From NCBI RefSeq assembly GCF_017853185.1, contig NZ_JAFMJZ010000018.1, forward strand, positions 1 through 34,032: a DNA stretch of 34,032 nucleotides, given 5' to 3'. The notes beneath the pieces were generated by a model that worked only from the letters and a program-made list of their open reading frames with translations, had not been told where the DNA came from and did no database searches. This stretch comes from Mycolicibacterium sp. (GTDB taxonomy: Bacteria > Actinomycetota > Actinomycetes > Mycobacteriales > Mycobacteriaceae). Of this stretch, positions 7,934-15,714 are shown in pieces. Made by a program: the position numbers and the translations under genes. Position 1 is the stretch's first letter; each line of letters begins with the position of its first letter.

Positions 7934-8751
7934 CAACCCTGCTGGTGGTCGACCTGGGGGTCGTAAGACGAAACACCACCCCAACGGGCCGGCGGCCAGG
8001 CGATGAACCGGGCCTTGCCGATGACGTCGTCCACCGGGACCGTGCCCGTCGACGGATCACCGGTGCACAGGACGCCCTTCTGGGCCTCGGCCGGGGTGCT
8101 GGTGCAGTGCGCCCGCGAGTCGGCCGAATGGGTGCGGTTGTCGCCCATCACCCACAGCCGGCCCTCCGGCACCGTCACCGGGCCGAACTCGTTGCCCAGG
8201 CACGGGTAGACGACCGGGTCGGCCATCATCGTGGTCTTGTCGAGGTAGGGCTCCTGGAGTTCCTTGCCGTCCACCGTCAGCCCGGTGTCAGCCCGGCACT
8301 GGATGGTCTGGCCGCCAGTGGCGATGACCCTCTTGACCAGATCGTTCTCGTCCGGGGGGACGAAGCCGACGAAGGAGAGAGCATTCTGCACGGCCCGGAT
8401 CGCCGGGTTCTGCGAGCGGATCGACTTGTAGCTGACGTTCCAGTTCGGCGGGCCCTTGAACACGATCACGTCGCCGGGCTGCGGAGAGCCGAACCGGTAG
8501 GTCACCTTGTCGACCATGATGCGGTCACCGACGCAGCCCTTGCAGCCGTGCAGGGTGGGTTCCATCGACTCGGACGGAATCAGGTAGGGACGCGCGATGA
8601 AGGTGAGCATCACGTAGTACAGGACCACTGCGATGCCGACGAGAATCGCACCCTCACGCAGGGCGGACTTCTTCTTCGGTGCCGGCTCGCGCTCTTCGAC
8701 TACGGAGTGCTCGTCGGCCGGATCCGGGTTGCCCGGATCCCGGAAGCTCAG
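7933..8751 (-). CDS. lepB: Type I signal peptidase LepB (probable CTG start)
   Basis: Removes signal peptides from exported preproteins at the outer face of the membrane. Family S26 motifs: PSESMEPTL with the nucleophile Ser 62, [12 protein letters not shown] with general base Lys 140, and [14 protein letters not shown] transmembrane anchor (about residues 34-52) follows an acidic then basic N-terminus ([17 protein letters not shown]). The only ATG/GTG/TTG start in frame, GTG 8628, lies in the middle of that anchor. The frame stays open upstream with conserved-looking sequence to a CTG at 8751, which overlaps the rplS stop (CTGA) and has AAGGAG five bases before it. CTG is therefore the best-supported start (272 residues). 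A sequencing error or shorter GTG form remains possible. Confidence 0.85.
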   Translation of the reverse strand: MSFRDPGNPDPADEHSVVEEREPAPKKKSALREGAILVGIAVVLYYVMLTFIARPYLIPSESMEPTLHGCKGCVGDRIMVDKVTYRFGSPQPGDVIVFKGPPNWNVSYKSIRSQNPAIRAVQNALSFVGFVPPDENDLVKRVIATGGQTIQCRADTGLTVDGKELQEPYLDKTTMMADPVVYPCLGNEFGPVTVPEGRLWVMGDNRTHSADSRAHCTSTPAEAQKGVLCTGDPSTGTVPVDDVIGKARFIAWPPARWGGVSSYDPQVDHQQG

Positions 8752-9089
8752 CGCTTCTCCTTGATCTTGGCCTTCTTGCCACGCAGTTCGCGCAGGTAGT
8801 ACAGCTTGGCCCGGCGAACGTCACCGCGAGTCAGGACCTCGATGTGGTCGATGTTGGGCGAGTGCACCGGGAAGGTGCGCTCGACGCCGACGCCGTAGCT
8901 CTCCTTGCGCACGGTGAAGGTCTCCCGGACGCCGCCGCCGGAGCGACGCAGCACGACGCCCTTGAAGACCTGGATGCGGGACTTGTTGCCCTCGATGACC
9001 TTGACGTGCACGTTGATGGTGTCACCGGGTCCGAATTCCGGGATGTCGTCGCGCAGCGACGCCTGGTCGACGAAGTCGAGAGTATTCAT
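8748..9089 (-). CDS. rplS: 50S ribosomal protein L19
   Basis: 113 residues, the normal L19 length, starting [19 protein letters not shown] and containing [21 protein letters not shown] and the C-terminal [19 protein letters not shown]19 sits at the interface between the 30S and 50S subunits. The ATG at 9089 is preceded by AAGGAAG about 11 bases upstream; a longer open frame upstream has no family similarity. It is the first gene of the rplS-lepB-rnhB-DUF2469 unit. The AAGGAG inside its penultimate codons doubles as the probable ribosome-binding site of lepB. Confidence 0.97.
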   Translation of the reverse strand: MNTLDFVDQASLRDDIPEFGPGDTINVHVKVIEGNKSRIQVFKGVVLRRSGGGVRETFTVRKESYGVGVERTFPVHSPNIDHIEVLTRGDVRRAKLYYLRELRGKKAKIKEKR

Positions 9090-9372
9090 CTCGGTGACAC
9101 TTCCTTGCAGTCGAGCTGTGGCGGACGTCCTGACGCGGTGGCCTGACATCGCCGAGCTGGTGATCAGATGTTTGTCGCAGCAGGCCCGGACCCGTGAAGA
9201 TCCAGCCCGCGCAGGCAACCGCCTAATTGTGCCAGACGCGTCGCGAGCGACGAAATCGCACGACCCGCCGGAGCGCCGTGTACCCATTTCGGGGGGCAGT
9301 GCGGTCTACTTGGAGCACCGCTACCCTGGGTCGATCTGATTCAGGTTGCCCGACGAGCCGAGGAGGGGGAAC
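9090..9372. promoter_or_regulatory. Divergent rplS / lppW intergenic region
   Basis: This 283-bp gap contains no convincing gene. Leftward, CACAAT (minus strand, about 9225-9230) could be a -10 for rplS, giving a leader of roughly 130 bases. Rightward, TACCCT at 9322-9327 fits the mycobacterial TANNNT -10 for lppW, and AGGAGG at 9361-9366 is its ribosome-binding site. No clear -35 elements or operators were recognised. Confidence 0.4.
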
Positions 9373-10293
9373 ATGCGTCGTCGCAGGTCGAAGCTCCTCT
9401 CGGCATTGCTCTTCGGCGTCGCAGTGCTGCTGCTCGGTGCGTCGTCAGCCCAGGTGGGAGGGCGATTCTTCGGCGGTCATCAGCAACCGGCTCCGTTGCT
9501 GGCGGCCCCCGGCGGGGCCCCGGTCCTGTCGGCCGCCGCGGCTCCGCCTGCCAAGCCGGCCATCAATTTCGACGCCCTGGCCGCCAAGGCCACCGCTGCG
9601 GCCCAGGTCAACGGCGCGGACATCAGCCTGGCGCTGATGGACCGGCAGACCGGCCGGATCGTGGCCAGCGGTGATCAGGCGCCCTTCCCGCTGGCGTCGG
9701 TGACCAAGCTGTTCATCGCCGATGACCTGCTGAATCAGTCCGCGCAGCGCAAACAGCCGCTCAGCCCCGCCGACCAGCATGCGCTGGAAAGCATGTTGCG
9801 CTCGTCGGACGACCTGGCCGCCGACGACTTCTGGGTCCGCGGCGGTGGCAACGCGATCATCGGCCGGGTGGCCGCCCGCTATCACCTGGCCAGCACCAAA
9901 GTGCCCTACGACGGCAACTGGTGGAACACCATGAGCACCACGTCCGATCTGGTGCGGTACTACGCGATGCTGCTGGACGGCTCCGGCGGACTGCCGCGGG
10001 CGCAGGCCGACATGATCCTGGCCAATCTGGCGGCCTCCTCGCCACTGGGCGCCGACGGCTACCCGCAGCGGTTCGGCATTCCCGACGGTCTGTTCAACGA
10101 ACCGGTCGCCGTGAAGCAGGGCTGGATGTGCTGCTGGAACGGACCCAACTGGCTGCACCTGTCCACCGGCGTGATCGGTGCGGATCGCCGCTACGTGATC
10201 GCCGTCGGGGCGATGCAGCCGGTCGACGACGCGACCGCCCGAAACACGGTGACGCAGGCGCTCAAGACGATGTTCCCGAACGGCCGGATCTAG
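9373..10293 (+). CDS. LppW-like serine hydrolase (beta-lactamase/PBP fold), lipobox missing
   Basis: 306 residues. The position between rplS and trmD, the C-terminus (TMFPNGRI) and the central sequence match Rv2905 (LppW). The beta-lactamase/penicillin-binding fold is indicated by SVTK at 109-112 (Ser-x-x-Lys), a SSDD motif at 144-147 in place of SDN, and KQG at 248-250 in place of KTG. Two adjacent cysteines follow at 253-254 (WMCCW). The N-terminus (MRRRRSKLLSALLFGVAVLL) is a signal peptide or anchor ending GASSA, with no lipobox cysteine, so unlike LppW it should not be lipidated. The ATG at 9373 follows AGGAGG by six bases. Catalytic activity and substrate are not known. Its TAG shares CTAG with the convergent trmD stop. 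Confidence 0.85.
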   Translation: MRRRRSKLLSALLFGVAVLLLGASSAQVGGRFFGGHQQPAPLLAAPGGAPVLSAAAAPPAKPAINFDALAAKATAAAQVNGADISLALMDRQTGRIVASGDQAPFPLASVTKLFIADDLLNQSAQRKQPLSPADQHALESMLRSSDDLAADDFWVRGGGNAIIGRVAARYHLASTKVPYDGNWWNTMSTTSDLVRYYAMLLDGSGGLPRAQADMILANLAASSPLGADGYPQRFGIPDGLFNEPVAVKQGWMCCWNGPNWLHLSTGVIGADRRYVIAVGAMQPVDDATARNTVTQALKTMFPNGRI

Positions 10294-10976
10294 CTGTCCC
10301 CCAACAGATCCGGTCTGCGTTCCCGGGTCCGCTGCACTGACTGCTCATGGCGCCACTGCGCAACCTTGCCATGGTCGCCGGACAGCAGGATCGGCGGAAC
10401 CTCGAGGTCGCGCCACACCGGCGGACGGGTGTAACTCGGACCCTCCAGCAGGCCGGCCGTCGAGTGCGAATCATCCTGGTGCGACAGCGGATTGCCGAGC
10501 ACGTTCGGCATGAGCCGCATCACCGCCTCGATCATCACCAGGGTCGCGACCTCGCCGCCGGCCAGCACGTAGTCGCCGATCGAGACCTCCGCGACCCGCA
10601 TCCGTCGGGCGGCGTCCTCGGCGACGCGCTGGTCGATCCCCTCATAGCGGCCGCAGGCGAACACCAGGTGCTGCTCCCCGGCCCACTGTTCCGCATCAGC
10701 CTGGCTGAACAACCGGCCCGCCGGGGTCGGGATCACCAGAAGCGTTTCGGCAGTGCAGATCTCGTCGAGTGCATCGCCCCAGACCGGCGCCTTCATCACC
10801 ATTCCCGGACCGCCGCCGTAGGGCGCGTCGTCCACTGAGTGATGCACATCATGGGTCCAGCGCCGGAGGTCGTGAACGGCGAATTCGACGATCCCGGACT
10901 CGATCGCCTTGCCGGGCAACGACTGCCGGACCGGGTCGAGATAGTCGGGAAAGATCGTGATGACGTCGATCCGCAT
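10290..10976 (-). CDS. trmD: tRNA (guanine-N1)-methyltransferase TrmD
   Basis: 228 residues. Methylates G37 of tRNAs next to the anticodon, using S-adenosylmethionine, to prevent frameshifting. The trefoil-knot SPOUT signatures are present: MRIDVITIFPDYLDP at the N-terminus, DDAPYGGGPGMVMK at about 49-62, CGRYEGIDQRV at about 108-118, and SIGDYVLAGGE at about 131-141, plus the conserved C-terminal LSGDHGKVAQWR. The start abuts the rimM stop with no gap. It is the last gene of the rpsP operon, orthologous to Rv2906c, and its stop overlaps the convergent lppW-like gene by CTAG. Confidence 0.97.
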   Translation of the reverse strand: MRIDVITIFPDYLDPVRQSLPGKAIESGIVEFAVHDLRRWTHDVHHSVDDAPYGGGPGMVMKAPVWGDALDEICTAETLLVIPTPAGRLFSQADAEQWAGEQHLVFACGRYEGIDQRVAEDAARRMRVAEVSIGDYVLAGGEVATLVMIEAVMRLMPNVLGNPLSHQDDSHSTAGLLEGPSYTRPPVWRDLEVPPILLSGDHGKVAQWRHEQSVQRTRERRPDLLGDS

Positions 10977-11504
10977 CTACAGCGATTCCAGATCCAGTAG
11001 TCCTTCCGGCGGGTCGATCTCCACGATCCCGTCTGCCAGCGACACCGAGGTGACGATAGAACTCACGAAGGGAACCAGCAGTTCGTCACCGGATTCCCTC
11101 CGCACCGAGAGCAATTCGCCGCCGGGGGTGTGCAGCACTTCCAGCACCGTGCCGACCGCCTGGCCATCGACGGTGCGCATGACCAAGCCTTCAAGCTGAT
11201 GGTCGTAGAACTCGTCGGGATCCTCGATGGGCGGAAGATCGGCGGAGTCGACGACGAACAGAGCACCCCGCAGCGCTTCGGCCGCATCGCGATCGGCTAC
11301 TCCGCGCAGTCGAACCAGCAACCGGCCGGTGTGCGGGCGTAGCGACTCGATGACGACCGTCGTTTCGGCACCACCACGAGGACGCTTGAGCCGCAGGCTT
11401 TTTCCGGCGGCGAACCGTTCGTCGGGGTCGTCGGTGCGAACCTCGACCACGAGCTCACCGGTGATCCCGTGCGCCTTGGCGATCCGTCCGACCACCAGCT
11501 CCAC
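10977..11504 (-). CDS. rimM: 16S rRNA processing factor RimM
   Basis: 175 residues. RimM binds ribosomal protein S19 and assists maturation of the 30S head. The N-terminal RimM beta-barrel starts [20 protein letters not shown] and a C-terminal PRC-barrel begins at [13 protein letters not shown] (about 96-108), ending with the VPFVSSIV and [14 protein letters not shown] segments typical of the family. The start is GTG at 11504, overlapping the khpA stop by one base (TAGTG). Lies between khpA and trmD as in Rv2907c. Confidence 0.95.
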   Translation of the reverse strand: MELVVGRIAKAHGITGELVVEVRTDDPDERFAAGKSLRLKRPRGGAETTVVIESLRPHTGRLLVRLRGVADRDAAEALRGALFVVDSADLPPIEDPDEFYDHQLEGLVMRTVDGQAVGTVLEVLHTPGGELLSVRRESGDELLVPFVSSIVTSVSLADGIVEIDPPEGLLDLESL

Positions 11505-11746
11505 TACTGGTCGGTGTCCACCACGTCGACCCGGATACCGCGCCCGCCGATACCGGCGACCAGGGTCCGCAGGGCGGTGGCGGTGCGGCCGCCACGACCG
11601 ATCACCTTGCCGAGATCCTCGGGATGCACGTGCACCTCGACGGTCCGGCCTCGGCGGTTGGTCACCATGTCGACGCGGACGTCATCAGGGTTGTCGACGA
11701 TCCCCCGAACCAGATGTTCGACGGCGTCGACGACGACGCCGCTCAT
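11504..11746 (-). CDS. khpA: KH-domain RNA-binding protein KhpA
   Basis: 80 residues forming a single KH domain with the GxxG loop GRGG at 50-53 ([20 protein letters not shown]). KhpA proteins bind RNA, often with KhpB/Jag, and affect cell elongation and division in Gram-positives. Acidic N-terminal helix [20 protein letters not shown] is typical. The ATG overlaps the rpsP stop by 4 bp (ATGA). Orthologue of Rv2908c; the conserved rpsP-khpA-rimM-trmD order suggests co-regulation with ribosome assembly. Confidence 0.93.
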   Translation of the reverse strand: MSGVVVDAVEHLVRGIVDNPDDVRVDMVTNRRGRTVEVHVHPEDLGKVIGRGGRTATALRTLVAGIGGRGIRVDVVDTDQ

Positions 11747-12279
11747 TCTTCGGTGGACTCGGCAGCCGGCTCGGCGGCCGGCTCGGTGGACTCAGCGGCG
11801 GGAGCCTCTGCAGCAGCCTCAGCGGCGGGAGCCTCAGCGGCGGGAGCCTCTTCAGCGGGGGCCTCTTCGGCCTGCTCGGTCTTCTTGGTGGGGGCCTTGC
11901 GCTTCTTGAGCTGGGTGGCCTCGCCGGTCGGGGCACCGTCGGCGTTGGCCAGCGCGGCGTTGAACAGGTCGAGCTTGCTGGGCTTGGGCGCCGCAACCTT
12001 CAGGGTGCCCTCGGTACCGGGCAGGCCCTTGAACTTCTGCCAGTCACCGGTGATCTTCAGCAGCTTGAGGACGGGCTCGGTCGGCTGGGCGCCGACGGAC
12101 AGCCAGTATTGCGCGCGCTCGGAGTCGATCTCGATCAGGCTGGGATCTTCCTTCGGGTGGTACCGGCCGATGACCTCGATGGCGCGACCTTCCCGGCGGG
12201 TGCGGGCGTCAGCGACGGCGATGCGGTACTGGGGATTGCGAATCTTGCCGAGACGGGTGAGCTTGATCTTGACAGCCAT
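11743..12279 (-). CDS. rpsP: 30S ribosomal protein S16 with Ala/Glu-rich tail
   Basis: 178 residues. The first ~110 residues are standard S16 ([44 protein letters not shown]), which binds 16S rRNA early in 30S assembly. A linker with basic [11 protein letters not shown] follows, then a low-complexity acidic tail of about 45 residues (133-178) built of EAPA and ESTE repeats. Mycobacterial S16 is longer than the roughly 80-90-residue bacterial norm, and this copy is longer than my recollection of the M. tuberculosis protein. GAGGAG lies about 11 bases before the ATG. First gene of the operon with khpA, rimM and trmD. Confidence 0.95.
   Translation of the reverse strand: MAVKIKLTRLGKIRNPQYRIAVADARTRREGRAIEVIGRYHPKEDPSLIEIDSERAQYWLSVGAQPTEPVLKLLKITGDWQKFKGLPGTEGTLKVAAPKPSKLDLFNAALANADGAPTGEATQLKKRKAPTKKTEQAEEAPAEEAPAAEAPAAEAAAEAPAAESTEPAAEPAAESTEE
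11795..11870 (-). repeat. rpsP: Low-complexity EAPA-coding repeats in rpsP tail
   Basis: Copies of a CAGCGGCGGGAGCCTC-like unit (12-16 bp) recur in this stretch of the rpsP 3' end, encoding Ala-Pro-Ala-Glu-Ala-type repeats in the acidic tail. The repeats are imperfect and in frame. They lie after the conserved S16 domain. Confidence 0.6.
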
Positions 12280-12408
12280 GAATGAACTACTCCTCTAGTC
12301 GCACGCTGCAATTCAGCGATCACCGGCGGGATGCCGGAATCCGGTTTTGCCTCGCGTGGCCAGCCGCCGATTCTGCCAGATGCGGCACGTCAGGCGTTAA
12401 TCGACCGG
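12280..12408 (-). promoter_or_regulatory. rpsP promoter and structured leader (putative)
   Basis: On the minus strand a candidate -10 CAGAAT (plus 12370-12375) and a weak -35 TTAACG (plus 12395-12400) with a 19-bp spacer could drive rpsP. The leader then holds two short perfect hairpins: CCGGC/GCCGG at 12323-12337 and CGCTG/CAGCG at 12304-12318, each with a 5-base loop, upstream of the GAGGAG site. They could be a regulatory leader or partial termination signals; the spacing is not ideal, so confidence is low. Confidence 0.3.
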
Positions 12409-12840
12409 CTAGAGCAGCTTGTCCATGCACTTGGCCTCGACCCGCCTGGTCAGCCGCCAGCCGTCGGCGGTCCGGACGAACTCGTCGTCGTACCAGAGCG
12501 CGCAGAACAGGATCTGGCCGTCGCCGGAATCTCCACTGCCGGTGAGTTTCATCGGGTTCAAACACAGGGTCCGGCCGGTCGCGGTGTCCCCGGACAGCCG
12601 GATGTCGAAGTTGCCGATCAGGTGGGCGTAGGCCGGGAAGTTCGGCAGGACCTTCGCCAACCAGGCCTTGACCTCGGGGTATCGGCCGTCGATGCCGCCC
12701 ATGACGCGATAGTCGATGTAGGCGTCCGGGGTGAAGATCCGGTCGAGGTCGTCGAACCGGCGCTGGTCGATCGCCGTTGAATAGTCCACCAGCAACTGCT
12801 GGATCTCGAGACGGTCGGAGACTTCGGCCAGGCTGAGCAT
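12409..12840 (-). CDS. SnoaL/NTF2-like domain protein (Rv2910c-like)
   Basis: 143 residues of the NTF2-like alpha+beta barrel: LAEVSDRLEIQQLLVDYSTAIDQRRFDDL, then DAYIDYRVMGGIDGRYPEV and a C-terminal beta-sheet ending DGWRLTRRVEAKCMDKLL. This fold includes SnoaL-type cyclases, dehydratases and steroid isomerases, and many members have no known activity. Tyr and Asp residues of the FDDLDRIFTPDAYIDY segment line the usual pocket. The position beside dacB2 matches Rv2910c. The mRNA is probably leaderless, as a -10-like TAACCT lies seven bases before the ATG. No function can be assigned. Confidence 0.9.
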   Translation of the reverse strand: MLSLAEVSDRLEIQQLLVDYSTAIDQRRFDDLDRIFTPDAYIDYRVMGGIDGRYPEVKAWLAKVLPNFPAYAHLIGNFDIRLSGDTATGRTLCLNPMKLTGSGDSGDGQILFCALWYDDEFVRTADGWRLTRRVEAKCMDKLL

Positions 12841-12864
12841 GAGTCCAGGTTAGGGTCTTCGACC
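12841..12864. promoter_or_regulatory. 24-bp divergent promoter with overlapping -10 elements
   Basis: The start codons of the NTF2-like gene (12840) and dacB2 (12865) are separated by only 24 bp. Leftward, TAACCT (minus strand, 12852-12847) and rightward, TAGGGT (12851-12856) both fit TANNNT and overlap by two bases. Each is 7-8 bases from its ATG, so both transcripts should be leaderless. Neither start has a Shine-Dalgarno sequence, because the gap is filled by the opposite promoter. Confidence 0.5.
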
Positions 12865-13746
12865 ATGGAAAGACTGCTGTCCGCCGTTGCAGCCTCCGTC
12901 ACCCTGATCGCGCTGGCAGTCCCGGCCGGTGCCGATCCCGGCATCGAGCCCAATATCCAGCCGATCGGCTCGGTGAGCATCCCGGAAGGCCCCGCGGCGG
13001 CCTGGATCGTGGCCGATATGGACAGCGGCCAGGTGCTCGCCGGCCGCGATATGTACGCGGCCCATCCCCCGGCCAGCACCATCAAGACGCTGCTCGCGCT
13101 GACCGCCCTCGACGAGTTGAGCCTGGACTCCACCGTGGTTGCCAGCCCGGCCGATGCGCACGTCGAGTGCAGTTGCGCCGGGATCAAGGCCGGCCACACC
13201 TATACGGCGCGTCAACTGCTCGACGCCACCCTGCTGGTGTCCGGCAACGACGCCGCCAACACCCTGGCCGAGATGCTGGGTGGTTACGACGTCGCGGTGG
13301 ACAAGATGAATGCCAAGGCGGCGGCCATCGGGGCGAGCAACACCCATGCCACCAGCCCGTCGGGCCTGGACGGTCCGGGCGGGTCGGGATGGACGACGCC
13401 GCACGATCTGGCCGCCATCTTCCGGGCGGCGATGGCCAACCCGGTGTTCGCCCAGATCACCGCCGCGCCGGTCGCGATGTTCCCCACCGACAACGGTGAG
13501 CGGCCGCTGATCAATCAGGACGAACTGCTGGTGCGCTATCCGGGCGCGATCGGCGGCAAGACCGGTTTCACCAACGCCGCCCGCAAGACCTTCGTCGGCG
13601 CCGCCGACCGCGACGGCAGGCGCCTGGTGATCGCGATGATGTACGGCCTGGTGCGCGAAGGCGGCCCGACCTACTGGGATCAGGCCGCAACCCTGCTGGA
13701 CTGGGGTTTCGCGCAGAGCCGCTCAGACTCCGTCGCAGCGCTGTAA
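12865..13746 (+). CDS. dacB2: D-alanyl-D-alanine carboxypeptidase DacB2
   Basis: 293 residues, orthologous by position to Rv2911. Trims the terminal D-Ala from peptidoglycan stem pentapeptides outside the membrane. It has a signal peptide (about 1-23, cleaving near AGADPG) and the S11-family active site: STIK at 71-74, SGN at 126-128 and KTG at 232-234. A conserved Cys-x-Cys pair (102, 104) lies after the first motif. It lacks an obvious C-terminal membrane anchor. The start is the ATG directly downstream of a TANNNT -10. A paralogue lies about 2 kb downstream on the same strand, beyond a lipoprotein and a DUF222-HNH gene. Confidence 0.95.
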   Translation: MERLLSAVAASVTLIALAVPAGADPGIEPNIQPIGSVSIPEGPAAAWIVADMDSGQVLAGRDMYAAHPPASTIKTLLALTALDELSLDSTVVASPADAHVECSCAGIKAGHTYTARQLLDATLLVSGNDAANTLAEMLGGYDVAVDKMNAKAAAIGASNTHATSPSGLDGPGGSGWTTPHDLAAIFRAAMANPVFAQITAAPVAMFPTDNGERPLINQDELLVRYPGAIGGKTGFTNAARKTFVGAADRDGRRLVIAMMYGLVREGGPTYWDQAATLLDWGFAQSRSDSVAAL

Positions 13747-13852
13747 TTGACGCGATTTACCACATAGGTTGCGGTCCCGCAGTATGTTTTCCGCGGCGGG
13801 ATAAATGAGGGGTCTGGGTTTTGTCGACACGACTTTGAACTGCTCCCACCAC

Positions 13853-13895
13853 GGTCCGGCCCGCCACGTCCCCCCTTGTCGTGGCGGGCCGGACC
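13853..13895. terminator. Strong 16-bp hairpin between dacB2 and lipoprotein gene
   Basis: Arms 13853-13868 and 13880-13895 are perfect reverse complements (GGTCCGGCCCGCCACG and its complement), with an 11-base loop at 13869-13879. The very GC-rich stem has no following T run on either strand. Located between the convergent dacB2 and lipoprotein stops, it is most likely a bidirectional, U-less intrinsic terminator of the kind described for mycobacteria. Confidence 0.65.
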
Positions 13896-13907
13896 CCGTG
13901 TTGGGGA

Positions 13908-14177
13908 CTACTGGCAGACGCCGTTGTACTTGGTGTGTCCCGGCGGGCAGGGGTGGTTGTCCATGCCGCCGCGATCCTCGATGGTCGGCAGGGGCTTGAT
14001 GGTGCCCTTCTCGGTCTCCGAAACCGCCGGCGCGCTGGTCGAGGCCGAGGGCGCGGTGCTGGTCGCCGGGGACTCCTTGGTGCTGGAGCTGCAACCGGCG
14101 GTCAACGCGCCCATTCCGATAAACGCGGCTGCGCCGGCGACGAACGCGATGCGGCGGGTCAAGGTCACAGATGCCAT
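13908..14177 (-). CDS. Small lipoprotein
   Basis: 89 residues with a lipoprotein signal peptide: MASVTLTRRIAF, a hydrophobic core, and the lipobox LTAGC with the lipidated Cys at about residue 29. The mature part begins SSSTKESPATSTAPSAS, a Ser/Thr/Ala/Pro-rich linker, then a short conserved-looking C-terminus GGMDNHPCPPGHTKYNGVCQ whose two cysteines probably pair. ATG 14177 is chosen for GGGGAG just upstream and because the lipobox then falls at the usual distance; an in-frame ATG 14 codons earlier is less likely. No family was recognised. It sits between dacB2 and the DUF222-HNH gene with a hairpin just past its stop. Confidence 0.8.
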   Translation of the reverse strand: MASVTLTRRIAFVAGAAAFIGMGALTAGCSSSTKESPATSTAPSASTSAPAVSETEKGTIKPLPTIEDRGGMDNHPCPPGHTKYNGVCQ

Positions 14178-14233
14178 GGTCTCCCCAAAATTCGAGTACG
14201 AAAACGTCGACCCGGACATTACACGCGATCACG

Positions 14234-15628
14234 TCAATACGGCGGGGGCATGTTTCGGGCTGCGACGTGGGCGTCGTTGAGCGACCGTTCGCATCGGATT
14301 CGGTAGGCACGGGCGGCGGAACGGGTGCGCCGGCGGGCCGGCATCATCAGGCCGCGGTTGGCGCTCTGCGCAGACTTCGGGAGCTTGGGGGCCTCCCCGG
14401 TGGCGGTATCCCACCGCGGGAACAGCAACCGGCTGCCGGGACGGGTCGTGTAGGTGTGGCCGGTCGGCGAGGTCCAGACGATGGTGCCGTCGGCGGACTG
14501 TCGGTCCGTCCAGCCGGTCCAAAACGTTTTCAACAAATGATGTTTGCGACACAGACAACGCATGTTCGACGGATGTGTCGGCCCGTCCGGCCAGGGCACC
14601 GCATGGTCGATGTCACAGGCCTCGGCCGGCCGGTCGCAGTTCGGGAAGCGACACGTCATGTCGCGCATCCGGACGAACTCATCGAGTGCGGTCGACGGCC
14701 GGTACTTCGACTCAGCGGCGGCCGGTGGCCGGCGCAGGTGCCGGATCTTCGCCCCGCCGCGGATCAACTCGGCCAGCAGCGGCGTCGGCACCACACCGCC
14801 GCCGGTGATGACCGCTGTACCCGGCCGGGCCGCAACGGCTTCGGAGTCGGCCAGCACGTGGATGACCACACCGGACGCCCGGGGATCGGGCGCAGAACAG
14901 TTCGGACCGCCGCACTGACAGGCCAGCGTCTGCACACCGGCTGCCAGCGAGCCGAGCGCATCGGCGCGGCGCTGGGCGATGGTGCGTGGATCGTCCTCGC
15001 ATACCTGGTGCGCCATCTGAGTCAGCTTGCGCTCCAACACCGCGGCATCGGTGGCCAGCAGACGCCCCCACAACGCCGCGGTGCCCGACTCGGGATCCTG
15101 ACCGCCGATCGTGACGTCCCGACTGCGCGCGCTCGCCTGCGTACGCCGCAACGCACCCGGGTCATGACGATCGACCCACACGTCGACCGCCTGCTCCAAC
15201 TTGTGCTGGGACAGCCCGTCCCAGCCGCCGGCGTTTTCGGCGATCGAGGAGTCGATGAGGGCCAGGGCCGCACCGTCCTGAACGAGGTCGGTCCGCCAGG
15301 CGATCGCCGCCGCAACGCGTGCCGACAACGCGCCTTCCAGGAACAGTGCCGCGACCTTGGGCAACCGGTACCGCAACGACAAGCCGAGATGCATCTGCCC
15401 GGAAGCCCGACCATGACTGATCCCCAACGCGGCCGAGACCTCAGCGGCCGCGGCGTCCCATTCGTCGCACGCCCAATGCGCATGTTCGTCATCCCCGCAA
15501 CGCCGGGCCGTCAGTTCCGCAACCGCGGCCAGGCCCAACGCCGTCGCGGCGGCAGCAGCGACCGCAGCCGCCTTGATCGCCTCGATCAGCGCCGCGTCCG
15601 CGACGTTCCGGAACTCATCATCGAACAT
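14234..15628 (-). CDS. 13E12-like DUF222 / HNH endonuclease protein
   Basis: 464 residues. The DUF222 region (about 1-330, Ala-rich, with an [22 protein letters not shown] segment) is followed by a C-terminal HNH nuclease domain: [21 protein letters not shown], then [14 protein letters not shown], with two Cys pairs and the conserved His-Asp-His. This is the REP13E12 family that is repeated in mycobacterial genomes and linked to phage integration sites. No integrase, att repeat or tRNA flanks it here. The ATG at 15628 is preferred over one 10 codons upstream because a CATAGT -10 lies seven bases before it, implying a leaderless mRNA, and because a perfect LexA box spans it. Inserted between two dacB2 paralogues where M. 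tuberculosis has other genes. Confidence 0.9.
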   Translation of the reverse strand: MFDDEFRNVADAALIEAIKAAAVAAAAATALGLAAVAELTARRCGDDEHAHWACDEWDAAAAEVSAALGISHGRASGQMHLGLSLRYRLPKVAALFLEGALSARVAAAIAWRTDLVQDGAALALIDSSIAENAGGWDGLSQHKLEQAVDVWVDRHDPGALRRTQASARSRDVTIGGQDPESGTAALWGRLLATDAAVLERKLTQMAHQVCEDDPRTIAQRRADALGSLAAGVQTLACQCGGPNCSAPDPRASGVVIHVLADSEAVAARPGTAVITGGGVVPTPLLAELIRGGAKIRHLRRPPAAAESKYRPSTALDEFVRMRDMTCRFPNCDRPAEACDIDHAVPWPDGPTHPSNMRCLCRKHHLLKTFWTGWTDRQSADGTIVWTSPTGHTYTTRPGSRLLFPRWDTATGEAPKLPKSAQSANRGLMMPARRRTRSAARAYRIRCERSLNDAHVAARNMPPPY

Positions 15629-15636
15629 GTGTTCGA
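15621..15636. promoter_or_regulatory. Perfect mycobacterial LexA (SOS) box over start codon
   Basis: The sequence TCGAAC-ATGT-GTTCGA (plus strand) fits the mycobacterial SOS consensus TCGAAC-N4-GTTCGA exactly. On the minus strand it contains the start codon and first codons of the DUF222-HNH gene (ATG TTC GA), just downstream of the -10 CATAGT. LexA bound here would cover the transcription start, so the gene should be DNA-damage induced. Confidence 0.85.
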
Positions 15637-15714
15637 CTATGCCATTCCCCTCTGACAAGTTTCGCCGCCAAGGCGAGACCCCATCGAAACCCCGGATCGC
15701 TAGCCTCGGCGAAC

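Noticed and set aside
13747-13852. A possible small RNA or gene between dacB2 and the hairpin
   Set aside because: No promoter, conserved structure or coding frame with a ribosome-binding site was visible; only the hairpin at 13853-13895 stands out.
14171-15655. A 494-codon plus-strand frame opposite the DUF222-HNH gene
   Set aside because: Arg/Gly/Pro-rich shadow; the minus-strand frame has a clear HNH domain and promoter.
13900-15714. A complete prophage or insertion sequence around the 13E12-like gene
   Set aside because: No integrase, transposase, tRNA, terminal inverted repeats or target duplications were seen; only the DUF222-HNH gene and a lipoprotein gene are present.
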